Positions 1 to 6,340 are shown, numbered from the stretch's first letter. The stretch is 8,222 nt of DNA from Pseudomonadota bacterium (GCA_021783525.1 JAJXTT010000064.1:1-8222); one strand, 5' to 3'. The notes: a model not told the origin generated them from the sequence alone. Numbers and translations are program-made.

Positions 1-312
1 CCGATGCCTTCTTGCCGGATATCGGACTGTGTCACCAGATGCGAGCCTGCAGGCGTGCGGACCAGAGTATTGGAGTATTGAATAGCGCTGATCGATCAAC
101 CCCGCGTCCTTTGCCACTGCACAACCGCCGGGCTTGCATGCGCCTGAAAGCCATTCACAGAACGCGGTTGTGTAAGCCAGTTGTCCTGCCTGTTTCCGGT
201 TCTTTCCGGATATATAGTAAGCCGAATTCGGAAACAAAGTGCAGTTTTGATTGTTGCGCCCAGAACGATGACAGCTGCATTTTTCGGGAGATCGTCCATG
301 CGATCGCGGCCG
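1..312. other. Left flank, no supported gene
   Basis: I see no convincing gene here. A plus-strand frame stays open from the left edge to about 332, but its earliest start is TTG at 12, its product is rich in Arg, Cys and Ser without a recognisable motif, and its end runs through the terminator of the opposite gene. A minus-strand frame from about 97 to the left edge (reading SISAIQYSNTLVRTPAGSH and onward) has a more protein-like composition but no ATG and no clear ribosome binding site. Other visible structure: a perfect 8-base tandem duplication GAGTATTG at 65-80, a 10-base palindrome TGATCGATCA at 89-98, and a promoter-like pair on the minus strand near 209-237. The simplest reading is a leader region for a leftward gene lying mostly outside the window. 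Confidence 0.4.
209..237 (-). promoter_or_regulatory. Possible leftward sigma70 promoter
   Basis: Read on the minus strand, TTGTTT (237-232) is followed after 17 bases by TATATC (214-209), a 3/6 and 4/6 match to the sigma70 boxes at ideal spacing. The palindrome CCGAATTCGG lies in the spacer (222-231). It sits just past the hppA terminator and would drive a gene beyond the left edge. The matches are modest and this is weak, sequence-only evidence. Confidence 0.2.
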
Positions 313-339
313 AAAAAAAGGCCGACGGTTAGTCGGCCT
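313..339 (-). terminator. Rho-independent terminator after hppA
   Basis: On the minus strand an 8-base perfect stem AGGCCGAC/GTCGGCCT (339-332 and 326-319) with a 5-base loop is followed by an unbroken run of seven T (319-313). It begins about 34 bases after the hppA stop codon, so it is well placed to end the pfp-hppA transcript. GC-rich stem and clean U tract make this a textbook intrinsic terminator. On the plus strand the hairpin has no U tract after it. Confidence 0.9.
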
Positions 340-372
340 CCTGGTTGCCAAAGACGCTAACGAGGACGGCGT

Positions 373-2391
373 TTACAGCAACGGGACGATCATCAGCGCG
401 ACGATGTTGATGATCTTGATCAGCGGGTTCACCGCAGGTCCCGCGGTGTCCTTGTAGGGGTCGCCCACAGTGTCGCCGGTCACGGCAGCTTTGTGCGCTT
501 CAGATCCTTTGCCGCCGAAGTTGCCTTCCTCGATGTATTTCTTCGCGTTGTCCCAGGCACCGCCACCGGTGGTCATGGAAATGGCGACAAAGATGCCGGT
601 CACGATCGTGCCGACAAGCACGCCGCCCAGGGCTTGTGCGCCGAGGGTCAGTCCGACGATCACGGGCACCGCGACAGGCAGCAGCGAGGGGATGATCATT
701 TCCTTGATTGCTGCCTTGGTCAGCATGTCGACGCAGGTGCCGTATTCCGGTTTGCCGGTGCCTTCCATGATGCCGGGAATCTCCTTGAACTGGCGTCGTA
801 CTTCGACCACCACGCTACCAGCAGCACGTCCCACCGCTTCCATGCCCATGGCGGCAAACAGGTACGGCACCATGCCGCCGATGAACAGGCCGATGATGAC
901 CATGTGATTGGACAGGTCGAAGGTGAGCCCGGTGTGGTTCGCTGAAAGTGCATGGGTATAGTCCGCAAACAGAACCAGTGCCGCCAATCCGGCGGAACCG
1001 ATGGCATAACCCTTGGTTACGGCCTTGGTGGTATTGCCCACGGCATCGAGCGGGTCGGTGATGTTGCGGACGGACTCCGGTAATCCCGCCATTTCTGCGA
1101 TGCCGCCTGCGTTGTCGGTGATCGGTCCATACGCGTCGAGTGCCACGATGATGCCGGCCATCGAAAGCATCGACGTCGCGGCAATGGCGATCCCGTAGAG
1201 TCCGGCCAATGCATAGGCGCTATAAATGGCCAGGCACACCACAAGCACCGGTGCGGCGGTGGACCTCATGGACACGCCCAGACCCGCGATCACGTTAGTG
1301 CCGTGACCTGTGGTGGATGCCTGGGCGATGTGGCGCACAGGGCTGAATTCCGTGGCGGTGTAATACTCGGTGATCCATACCAGCGCCGCAGTGAGAATCA
1401 GACCGATGACGGATGAGCCATACAGCGCGTTGACGCTGTACATGCCGTTGTCTGCCATCAGCCACTTGGTGATCGGGTAGAAGGCGACGAGCGCCAGCAC
1501 GGCTGAAACCGCCAGGCCGCGATACAGCGCGTTCATGATCTTGCCACCTTCGCGCGCGGTGACGAAGAACGTGCCGACGATGGAGGCGATGATCGAGAAG
1601 CCGCCCATCACCAGGGGATAAATGACCGCGTTGGGGCCCGCATTCGCCATCATCAGGCCACCCAGCAGCATGGTGGCGATGATGGTCACGGCATAGGTCT
1701 CGAACAGGTCGGCTGCCATGCCGGCGCAGTCGCCGACGTTGTCGCCGACGTTATCGGCGATGACGGCCGGATTGCGCGGGTCGTCCTCCGGGATGCCTGC
1801 CTCGACTTTGCCGACGAGGTCCGCACCGACGTCAGCGCCCTTGGTGAAGATACCGCCGCCGAGACGGGCAAAGATGGAGATCAGCGAACCGCCGAAACCC
1901 AAGCCAACAAGCGCATGCGTTGCTTGTGTCGAGGTTTCGCCGAGGCTGGTCAGAAACAGGTAATAGCCAGCCACACCCAGCAGCCCGAGGCCAACCACCA
2001 GCATGCCGGTAATCGCCCCCCCTTTGAAGGCCACGTTCAGCGCCGCATTGAGGCCCGTCCTGGCGGCTTCGGCGGTGCGTACATTGGCGCGCACGGAGAC
2101 GTTCATGCCGATGAAACCGGTCAAGCCGGAGAGCAGGGCGCCGATGGCAAAACCGATCGCAGTCTGCCAGCCGAGCGCGATCAGGATGACGACGAACAAT
2201 GCTGCACCGACCCAGGCGATGGCGGTGTATTGGCGTTTCAGATATGCGGAAGCTCCCTCCTGTATGGCGGCGGCGATGCTTTGCATCTTTTCGCTGCCCG
2301 TCGATTGAGCCAGTATCCACTTGCTAGAAATGATGCCGTACAGAATCGCTGCAATCGCACAAAATAGTGCAAAACCCAAGCCACCTGCCAT
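373..2391 (-). CDS. hppA: Membrane H+-translocating pyrophosphatase, K+-independent type
   Basis: Integral membrane pyrophosphatase (M-PPase) of 672 residues, the usual bacterial length, which hydrolyses PPi and pumps H+ across the inner membrane (possibly reversible). Hydrophobic segments run throughout. The catalytic signatures are intact: GGGIFTKGADVGADLVGKVE near 178-197 containing the DX7KXE motif (D187, K195, E197), the acidic cluster DNVGDNVGD at 213-221, ITDNAGG around 424-430, and GDTVGDPYKDTAGP at 639-652 (D640, D644, K647, D648). The motif GNTTKAVT (452-459) has Lys456 and Thr459, the pair that in this family marks K+-independent H+-pumps; K+-dependent members have Ala and Gly/Ala there. 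The ATG start is supported by GAGGAG at 2399-2404, seven bases upstream. It follows pfp by 53 bases, implying a shared PPi-metabolism transcript, but a hairpin with a U run lies in that gap. H+ rather than Na+ transport is inferred from the K+-independent class. Confidence 0.96.
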   Translation of the reverse strand: MAGGLGFALFCAIAAILYGIISSKWILAQSTGSEKMQSIAAAIQEGASAYLKRQYTAIAWVGAALFVVILIALGWQTAIGFAIGALLSGLTGFIGMNVSVRANVRTAEAARTGLNAALNVAFKGGAITGMLVVGLGLLGVAGYYLFLTSLGETSTQATHALVGLGFGGSLISIFARLGGGIFTKGADVGADLVGKVEAGIPEDDPRNPAVIADNVGDNVGDCAGMAADLFETYAVTIIATMLLGGLMMANAGPNAVIYPLVMGGFSIIASIVGTFFVTAREGGKIMNALYRGLAVSAVLALVAFYPITKWLMADNGMYSVNALYGSSVIGLILTAALVWITEYYTATEFSPVRHIAQASTTGHGTNVIAGLGVSMRSTAAPVLVVCLAIYSAYALAGLYGIAIAATSMLSMAGIIVALDAYGPITDNAGGIAEMAGLPESVRNITDPLDAVGNTTKAVTKGYAIGSAGLAALVLFADYTHALSANHTGLTFDLSNHMVIIGLFIGGMVPYLFAAMGMEAVGRAAGSVVVEVRRQFKEIPGIMEGTGKPEYGTCVDMLTKAAIKEMIIPSLLPVAVPVIVGLTLGAQALGGVLVGTIVTGIFVAISMTTGGGAWDNAKKYIEEGNFGGKGSEAHKAAVTGDTVGDPYKDTAGPAVNPLIKIINIVALMIVPLL

Positions 2392-2408
2392 GATTTATCT
2401 CCTCAAGT

Positions 2409-2432
2409 AAAAACCGCCCCTTGCGGAGCGGT
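2409..2432 (-). terminator. Terminator-like hairpin between pfp and hppA
   Basis: On the minus strand ACCGCTCC (2432-2425), tetraloop GCAA, then GGGGCGGT (2420-2413) form an 8-base stem with one G-U pair, followed directly by Ts to 2409 (five U counting the last stem base). The GCAA loop is of the stable GNRA class. The U run ends only four bases before the hppA ribosome binding site GAGGAG. By form it is a short intrinsic terminator or attenuator; alternatively it is an RNA-processing or stability element that sets the pfp:hppA ratio. No separate hppA promoter fits in the 53-base gap, so hppA needs read-through or a promoter inside pfp. Confidence 0.6.
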
Positions 2433-2444
2433 ATGTTAACGACA

Positions 2445-3698
2445 TCAAATTTTGAATTCCTCCAGTTTTTTTGCGACGGCTACGTTCTTCAACTGCACAT
2501 ATTGCGGCAACCCGTCTTTGTATGGCGGGTAATCCTCGCCCCTGATGAGCGGCGTGAGATAAGTACGGCATTTCTCGGTGATTCCGAAACCATCCGGTGT
2601 AATGAAATTGCGCGGCATGAACTTTTCCACGTTGGCGACTTTGGATAGCGGGGCGACGCCGACTTTCCATTTGTAGGGCTTGTCAGATACGCGCTCCACG
2701 GTAGGCATCACCGCGTTCTGTCCCTTGAGTGCCAGCTCGACGGCCGATTTGCCGAGTGCATAGGCTTGCTCTACGTCGGTTCTGGAAGCGACGTGGCGAG
2801 CGGCGCGCTGCAGGTAATCGGCGACCGCCCAATGGAATTTATGCCCCAGCGCATCCTTGACCATATTGGCGACCACGGGCGCGGCGCCGCCAAGTTGTGC
2901 ATGGCCGAAAGCATCCCGCGTGCCTTGCTCGGCCAGGAATTTGCCATCGGGATAATGGCAGCCTTCGGATACCACCACACTGCAATAGCCGTGCTTCTTG
3001 ACCATCGCGTCCACTTTGGCGAGGAATTTCTTCTGGTCGAACTCGATCTCCGGGAACAGGATGACGACCGGGATGCCTTGTTCCTCGACCAGGCCGCCTG
3101 CCGCGGCGATCCAGCCTGCATGGCGTCCCATCACTTCCAGCACGAACACCTTGGTGGAAGTCTTGGCCATGGAGCGCACGTCGTAACTGGCCTCCAGCGT
3201 GGAGACGGCGATGTATTTGGCGACGGATCCGAAGCCTGGGCAACAGTCGGTGATCGGCAGGTCGTTGTCCACGGTCTTCGGCACATGGATGGCCTGCACC
3301 GGATAGCCCATCTTGTCGGACAGCTGCGAGACCTTGTAGCAGGTGTCGGCGGAGTCGCCCCCGCCGTTATAGAAGAAGTAGCCGATATTGTGCGCCTTGA
3401 ACACCTCGATCAGGCGCTCGTATTCGCGCTGGTTCTGTTCCAGCGATTTGAGTTTGAAGCGGCAGGAGCCGAAGGCGCCGGAAGGGGTGCTGCGCAGTGA
3501 TGCAATGGCTTTGGCGGACTCTTTGGTGGTATCGATCAGGTCTTCGGTGAGGGCGCCGATGATGCCGTTGCGTCCCGCATAGACCTTGCCGATCTTGTCC
3601 TTGTGTTTTCGTGCGGTTTCGATCACACCGCAGGCTGAGGCATTGATGACGGCCGTCACGCCGCCGGATTGTGCATAGAACACGTTCTTCTTTCCCAT
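2445..3698 (-). CDS. pfp: PPi-dependent 6-phosphofructokinase (diphosphate--fructose-6-phosphate 1-phosphotransferase)
   Basis: Cytoplasmic phosphofructokinase family enzyme, 417 residues, catalysing the reversible transfer of phosphate from PPi to fructose-6-phosphate. Family landmarks: N-terminal YAQSGGVTAVINAS (8-21), GGGDS (112-116), PKTVDND (140-146), GFGSVAKY (155-162), MGRHAGW (190-196), SEGCHY (244-249) and YLQRAARH (295-302). Two positions decide the phosphoryl donor. The Gly after the Asp in the ATP-enzyme motif GGDGS is Ser116 here, and the Gly of the ATP-enzyme motif PGTIDND is Lys141 here. Both changes block ATP and mark PPi use. The length exceeds the roughly 320-residue ATP enzymes and fits the bacterial PPi group. 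The ATG is preceded by GGAGAG (3705-3710), seven to eight bases upstream. It is first in a leftward unit with hppA, an arrangement known from methanotrophs, where both genes are co-transcribed. Confidence 0.95.
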   Translation of the reverse strand: MGKKNVFYAQSGGVTAVINASACGVIETARKHKDKIGKVYAGRNGIIGALTEDLIDTTKESAKAIASLRSTPSGAFGSCRFKLKSLEQNQREYERLIEVFKAHNIGYFFYNGGGDSADTCYKVSQLSDKMGYPVQAIHVPKTVDNDLPITDCCPGFGSVAKYIAVSTLEASYDVRSMAKTSTKVFVLEVMGRHAGWIAAAGGLVEEQGIPVVILFPEIEFDQKKFLAKVDAMVKKHGYCSVVVSEGCHYPDGKFLAEQGTRDAFGHAQLGGAAPVVANMVKDALGHKFHWAVADYLQRAARHVASRTDVEQAYALGKSAVELALKGQNAVMPTVERVSDKPYKWKVGVAPLSKVANVEKFMPRNFITPDGFGITEKCRTYLTPLIRGEDYPPYKDGLPQYVQLKNVAVAKKLEEFKI

Positions 3699-3771
3699 AC
3701 TTTGCTCTCCGTCAAAGGTTGTGAAATGAAACTATTTATTTGAAACAAAAGTTATCTTACGCCAATTATGG

Positions 3772-3800
3772 CTTATATTGTTGCGTATGAGTGCTGTAGG
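3772..3800 (-). promoter_or_regulatory. Candidate pfp promoter, proximal
   Basis: Read leftward, CCTACA (3800-3795; 3/6 match) lies 17 bases before TATAAG (3777-3772; 5/6 match). Transcription would start near 3765, giving a leader of about 67 bases before the pfp ATG. The CTGAAGT elements would then lie about 54-66 bases upstream of the start, a typical activator distance. It competes with the distal candidate at 3861-3888; sequence alone cannot choose between them. Confidence 0.3.
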
Positions 3801-3808
3801 GAATCAGG

Positions 3809-3838
3809 CTGAAGTAGAACGGGACTTCAGACTGAAGT
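3809..3838. promoter_or_regulatory. Triple CTGAAGT element, candidate operator
   Basis: Three perfect copies of a 7-mer alternate in orientation: CTGAAGT (3809-3815), ACTTCAG (3824-3830) and CTGAAGT (3832-3838). The last two make a 15-base perfect palindrome ACTTCAGACTGAAGT around A3831; the first two are an inverted repeat with an 8-base spacer. The outer copies extend to the direct repeat CTGAAGTA, 23 bases apart (about two helical turns). It sits between the divergent pfp and ODP-family genes, as expected for a shared regulator site. I do not recognise a known consensus. As RNA the same bases could form alternative hairpins in a long pfp leader. Confidence 0.45.
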
Positions 3839-3860
3839 AAAATGAAAACCATGCGAAAAG

Positions 3861-3888
3861 ACTATACAAGTAATAAAGATATAATCAA
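3861..3888 (-). promoter_or_regulatory. Candidate pfp promoter, distal
   Basis: Read leftward, TTGATT (3888-3883; 4/6) is followed after 16 bases by TATAGT (3866-3861; 5/6). Initiation near 3854 would give a pfp leader of about 155 bases containing the CTGAAGT elements. Its upstream box overlaps the TATAAT of the rightward promoter, so the two could not easily be occupied together. Confidence 0.3.
3880..3885 (+). promoter_or_regulatory. -10 box upstream of the ODP-family gene
   Basis: A perfect TATAAT lies 37 bases before the ATG at 3922, implying a start near 3892 and a short leader of about 30 bases. No good TTGACA-like box is found at 16-18 bases upstream (the region reads AAAGAC or similar). 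The 15-base palindrome centred at 3831 would fall close to -61, a common activator position. This suggests, but does not prove, activator dependence. Confidence 0.4.
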
Positions 3889-3921
3889 AAAAACAAAGTA
3901 AACCATTGCTGGGGGATATAG

Positions 3922-4698
3922 ATGGCCATCGAATTATTCAATAACGGGAAACACTTGTGCCTGATGTTCGACGATCTGGTGGATGATACGGCCGGGGAAG
4001 CGGTGCAGGCCAACCAGTTTCTGATCGTCGATAACGGGCATGGCGCGTTGATCGATCCGGGCGGCAACATGACTTACAACGGCCTGTTGATGGAAATGCA
4101 CAATTATTTTCCGCCAAAAAAACTGCAATACATCCTCGCGTCTCACGCAGATCCGGACATTATTGCCTCGGTCAATAAATGGATGATCCATTCCGACTGC
4201 AAGGTAATGATCTCAAAATTGTGGGTGCGTTTCGTACCGCATTTTTGCAGCGGGGACAACTCTTCCGGACGCGTACTTGGTATTCCCGACGAAGGCATGA
4301 ACCTGCCTTTGGGTAATTCCATCATCAAGGCGATCCCGGCGCACTTCATGCATTCGGAAGGTAACTTCCAGTTCTACGATCCTGTCAGCAAGATACTGTT
4401 CTCGGGCGATATGGGGGCATCGCTTGTGGGACATACCGAGGCAGACACGCCCGTTGAAGATTTCAAATCGCACGTCCAGTACATGGAAGGTTTCCACAAG
4501 CGTTACATGATTTCCAACAAGATATGCCGTTTCTGGGTCAACATGGTGCGCCAGATGGATGTTGAAGCCATCGTGCCGCAGCACGGACGCTCATTCAAAG
4601 GCAAGAAGATGGTGAACGAGTTCTTGAACTGGATCGAGGCATTGCCTTGCGGCATCGACTTGCTGACGCAGGAGAACTACCGCGCTCCGGCCAACTGA
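3922..4698 (+). CDS. ODP-family di-iron metallo-beta-lactamase-fold protein
   Basis: A 258-residue soluble protein matching the beta-lactamase-like half of flavodiiron proteins (FprA/NorV), without the flavodoxin domain. Such stand-alone forms are called ODP (oxygen-binding di-iron proteins), best known from Treponema, where one acts with chemotaxis proteins. Candidate di-iron ligands in order: H75, D77, D79 (ASHADPDI, in place of the HxExD of classic enzymes), H144 (HFMHSEGNF), D163 (FSGDMG) and H221 (VPQHGRSF). The 19-residue spacing from H144 to D163 equals that of flavodiiron proteins. Asp replaces Glu at the second ligand, and Ile80 follows D79 where many members have His. The likely role is O2 or NO binding, sensing or reduction; no partner gene is adjacent. 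GGGGGA (3911-3916) lies five bases before the ATG, and an in-frame TAG immediately precedes it, fixing the start. It is divergent from pfp and stands alone. Confidence 0.88.
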   Translation: MAIELFNNGKHLCLMFDDLVDDTAGEAVQANQFLIVDNGHGALIDPGGNMTYNGLLMEMHNYFPPKKLQYILASHADPDIIASVNKWMIHSDCKVMISKLWVRFVPHFCSGDNSSGRVLGIPDEGMNLPLGNSIIKAIPAHFMHSEGNFQFYDPVSKILFSGDMGASLVGHTEADTPVEDFKSHVQYMEGFHKRYMISNKICRFWVNMVRQMDVEAIVPQHGRSFKGKKMVNEFLNWIEALPCGIDLLTQENYRAPAN

Positions 4699-4714
4699 GT
4701 TTGCAGGTTTTGTG

Positions 4715-4751
4715 AACGGGCATGGTCCGGAGCCGGATGATGCCCGTTTTT
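4715..4751 (+). terminator. Terminator after the ODP-family gene
   Basis: AACGGGCAT (4715-4723) pairs with ATGCCCGTT (4740-4748), a 9-base perfect stem, with an inner TCCGG/CCGGA pairing in the loop, followed by Ts to 4751. It starts 16 bases after the stop codon. The T run overlaps the stop codon (4750-4752) of the convergent carbonic anhydrase-like gene. On the minus strand the same stem is followed by CACAAAAC rather than a U run, so efficient termination is expected mainly for rightward transcription. Confidence 0.85.
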
Positions 4752-5277
4752 ATTCGAGCGTGTGCAAGTTCACTGCGAAATTCCCGGCTTTTTCCACGTA
4801 GTTCGCGGTATTGGCATGCATTGCAGCGACTTCTGTTTCGCTTAGCGTTCGCAGTACCTTTCCCGGCGAGCCAATCACCAGTGAGTTATCCGGGATGACT
4901 TTTCCTTCCGTGACGAGCGCGTTCGCTCCGATCAGGCAATTTTTTCCGATGACGGCGTGATTGAGGATGACAGCCTTGATGCCGATCAGAGAGCCGTCGC
5001 CGATGCTGCAGCCGTGCAGCATGGCCTGGTGCCCGACCGTGACATTCTCTCCGACAGTCAGTGGCGAACCTATGTCGGTATGCAGTACGGAGCCGTCCTG
5101 AATATTGCTGTTCGCGCCGATATGGATGGGTTCGTTATCGCCGCGCAGCACGGCCCCGAACCAGATGCTGACATTGTTTTCAAGGATCACCGCACCAATT
5201 ACATCTGCACTGGGGGCGACGAAATGCCTGTCGCCGCGCAACTCAGGGGTACGGTCGCCCAAGCGATGCAAGGTCAT
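4750..5277 (-). CDS. Gamma carbonic anhydrase-like left-handed beta-helix protein (YrdA/PaaY type)
   Basis: A 175-residue protein of hexapeptide repeats (patterns such as IGANSNIQDGSVLH, VGENVTVGH, IGDGSLIGI, IGKNCLIGANA) forming a left-handed beta-helix, probably a trimer with metal between subunits. The three Zn/Fe-binding His of gamma carbonic anhydrases are present at H66 (SVLHTD), H83 (TVGHQ) and H88 (AMLHGC), as are the structural R45-G-D47 and Q60-D61. It lacks the acidic loop with the proton-shuttle Glu of the archaeal Cam enzyme, like most YrdA/PaaY proteins, so CO2 hydration activity is uncertain. Family members otherwise serve as carbonic anhydrase-like or thioesterase proteins. 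The C-terminal 30 residues look helical, as usual. Its ATG overlaps the stop of the upstream GlcG/HbpS-like gene (ATGA), implying translational coupling. It is last in the leftward cluster and its stop codon touches the convergent terminator. Confidence 0.9.
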   Translation of the reverse strand: MTLHRLGDRTPELRGDRHFVAPSADVIGAVILENNVSIWFGAVLRGDNEPIHIGANSNIQDGSVLHTDIGSPLTVGENVTVGHQAMLHGCSIGDGSLIGIKAVILNHAVIGKNCLIGANALVTEGKVIPDNSLVIGSPGKVLRTLSETEVAAMHANTANYVEKAGNFAVNLHTLE

Positions 5278-5672
5278 AGTGCGTTCACCCCGGCCTGGGC
5301 AATCTGGCCGTCCTGGAAGGAGCGCACGCCGCTGATGCCGAGGCCGCCGATCACAACCCCATCGCGCAGCAACGGCACACCGCCCTCGGCTGGAATCACC
5401 CCGGGCAGGGCAAGGTGGATGAGGCGCCCGCTCAAGACGGCATCTTCCGACGCCTTGGTCGGGCGCTGGAAAGCGACTGCGGCATGAGCCTTTGCGATCG
5501 CCGTTTCCACACTTCCAAACTGAGTGTCATGGCTGCGTTGCAGATAGAGCAAATGGCCGCCGTCATCGACCACCGCGATGACGACTTTCCATTCGTTGGA
5601 GCGAGCTTCCGAATCCGCGGCAGCGGCCACGCGTCTGGCGTCTTCCAGTGTGAGGACAGGCTTGTTTGCCAT
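5274..5672 (-). CDS. GlcG/HbpS family heme-binding domain protein
   Basis: A 132-residue single-domain protein of the GlcG/HbpS (DUF336) family. Typical stretches are TLEDARRVAAAADSEA (8-23), VVIAVVDDGGHLLYLQR (30-46), GSVETAIAKAHAAVAF (53-68), RPTK (70-73) and the C-terminal LPGVIPAEGGVPLL...DGVVIGGLGISG (89-115). HbpS of Streptomyces binds or degrades heme outside the cell; other members sit in glycolate or catabolic operons with unknown roles. No signal peptide is visible, so this copy is probably cytoplasmic and its substrate unknown. The start is uncertain: ATG at 5672 lies two bases after the adk stop, while an in-frame GTG at 5678 would overlap it (GTGA) and add two residues. No strong ribosome binding site separates them; I chose the ATG. 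The stop overlaps the next start as ATGA. Heme binding is family knowledge, not shown here. Confidence 0.85.
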   Translation of the reverse strand: MANKPVLTLEDARRVAAAADSEARSNEWKVVIAVVDDGGHLLYLQRSHDTQFGSVETAIAKAHAAVAFQRPTKASEDAVLSGRLIHLALPGVIPAEGGVPLLRDGVVIGGLGISGVRSFQDGQIAQAGVNAL

Positions 5673-5674
5673 GA

Positions 5675-6331
5675 TCACTTGCCCAGTGCGCGGAATACCT
5701 GGTCGCGTATCGCTTCAACGCTGCCTACGCCTGCAACGTGTATGACTTTTGGGGCCTTTGCGTCGCCCGATCTGCTCCAGGCCGTGTAGTACTCGACGAG
5801 GGGCTGTGTCTGTTCGTGATACACGTTGAGGCGCTTGATGACGGTCTCTTCTGCGTCATCCGGGCGTTGCACCAGGTCTTCGCCGGTGACGTCATCCTTG
5901 CCTGGCACCTTGGGCGGATTGAACACTTCGTGATAGGTGCGCCCCGATGCCGGGTGCACGCGGCGTCCCCCCATGCGCTGGACGATCTCGCTGTCCGCCA
6001 CGTCGATCTCAACCACGTAGTCTATGCGTATGTCCGCATCCTTCATTGCCTGGGCTTGCGGGATGGTGCGCGGAAAGCCGTCGAACAGGAATCCCTTGGC
6101 GCAATCGGCCTCCTTGATGCGTTCCTTCACCAGGTTGATGATGATGTCGTCGGAGATCAGGTTGCCCGCATCCATCACCTGCTTTGCGGCGAGGCCGAGC
6201 GGTGTGCCTGCCTTGATCGCCGCGCGCAGCATGTCGCCTGTGGAGATCTGGGGGATGCCGAATTTTTCCTTGATGTAACTTGCCTGGGTTCCTTTGCCTG
6301 CGCCGGGTGCACCTAACAGAATCAGTTTCAT
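5675..6331 (-). CDS. adk: Adenylate kinase
   Basis: Cytoplasmic enzyme catalysing ATP + AMP = 2 ADP. The 218-residue product is a long-type adenylate kinase: P-loop GAPGAGKGT (7-15), AMP-binding region TGDMLRAAI (31-39) and FDGFPRT (83-89), then the lid GGRRVHPASGRTYHEVFNPP and following (121-159), closing with D158-D159. The lid has no Cys quartet, so it is the non-zinc type, like that of E. coli. A longer frame to a TTG at 6349 adds six residues (MKGKTS) but runs through the ribosome binding site. The ATG at 6331 with AAAGGG at 6341-6346 gives the canonical N-terminus MKLILLGAPG. It follows kdsB by 35 bases and directly precedes the GlcG/HbpS-like gene. Confidence 0.97.
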   Translation of the reverse strand: MKLILLGAPGAGKGTQASYIKEKFGIPQISTGDMLRAAIKAGTPLGLAAKQVMDAGNLISDDIIINLVKERIKEADCAKGFLFDGFPRTIPQAQAMKDADIRIDYVVEIDVADSEIVQRMGGRRVHPASGRTYHEVFNPPKVPGKDDVTGEDLVQRPDDAEETVIKRLNVYHEQTQPLVEYYTAWSRSGDAKAPKVIHVAGVGSVEAIRDQVFRALGK

Positions 6332-6340
6332 TGATGTTTT

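Noticed and set aside
96..299. Minus-strand 67-codon frame starting MDDLPKNAAV
   Set aside because: No clear ribosome binding site, no recognisable domain, composition like translated non-coding DNA. It begins shortly after the hppA terminator, so a small leftward gene cannot be fully excluded.
12..332. Plus-strand 106-codon open frame in the left flank
   Set aside because: TTG start, no ribosome binding site, unusual Arg/Cys-rich composition, no family resemblance, and its 3' part overlaps the hppA terminator.
1832..2320. Long frames antisense to or in alternate frames of hppA and pfp (up to 244 codons)
   Set aside because: They mirror high-GC third positions of strongly identified genes and carry His/Arg-rich sequences without domains.
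3738..3752. Possible FNR/CRP-type site (TTTGAAACAAA) before pfp
   Set aside because: It lacks the TTGAT-N4-ATCAA or TGTGA-N6-TCACA pattern; the symmetry is only four bases each side.
4715..4751. Bidirectional terminator for the convergent genes
   Set aside because: The minus strand has no U run after the stem (CACAAAAC), so only rightward termination is well supported.
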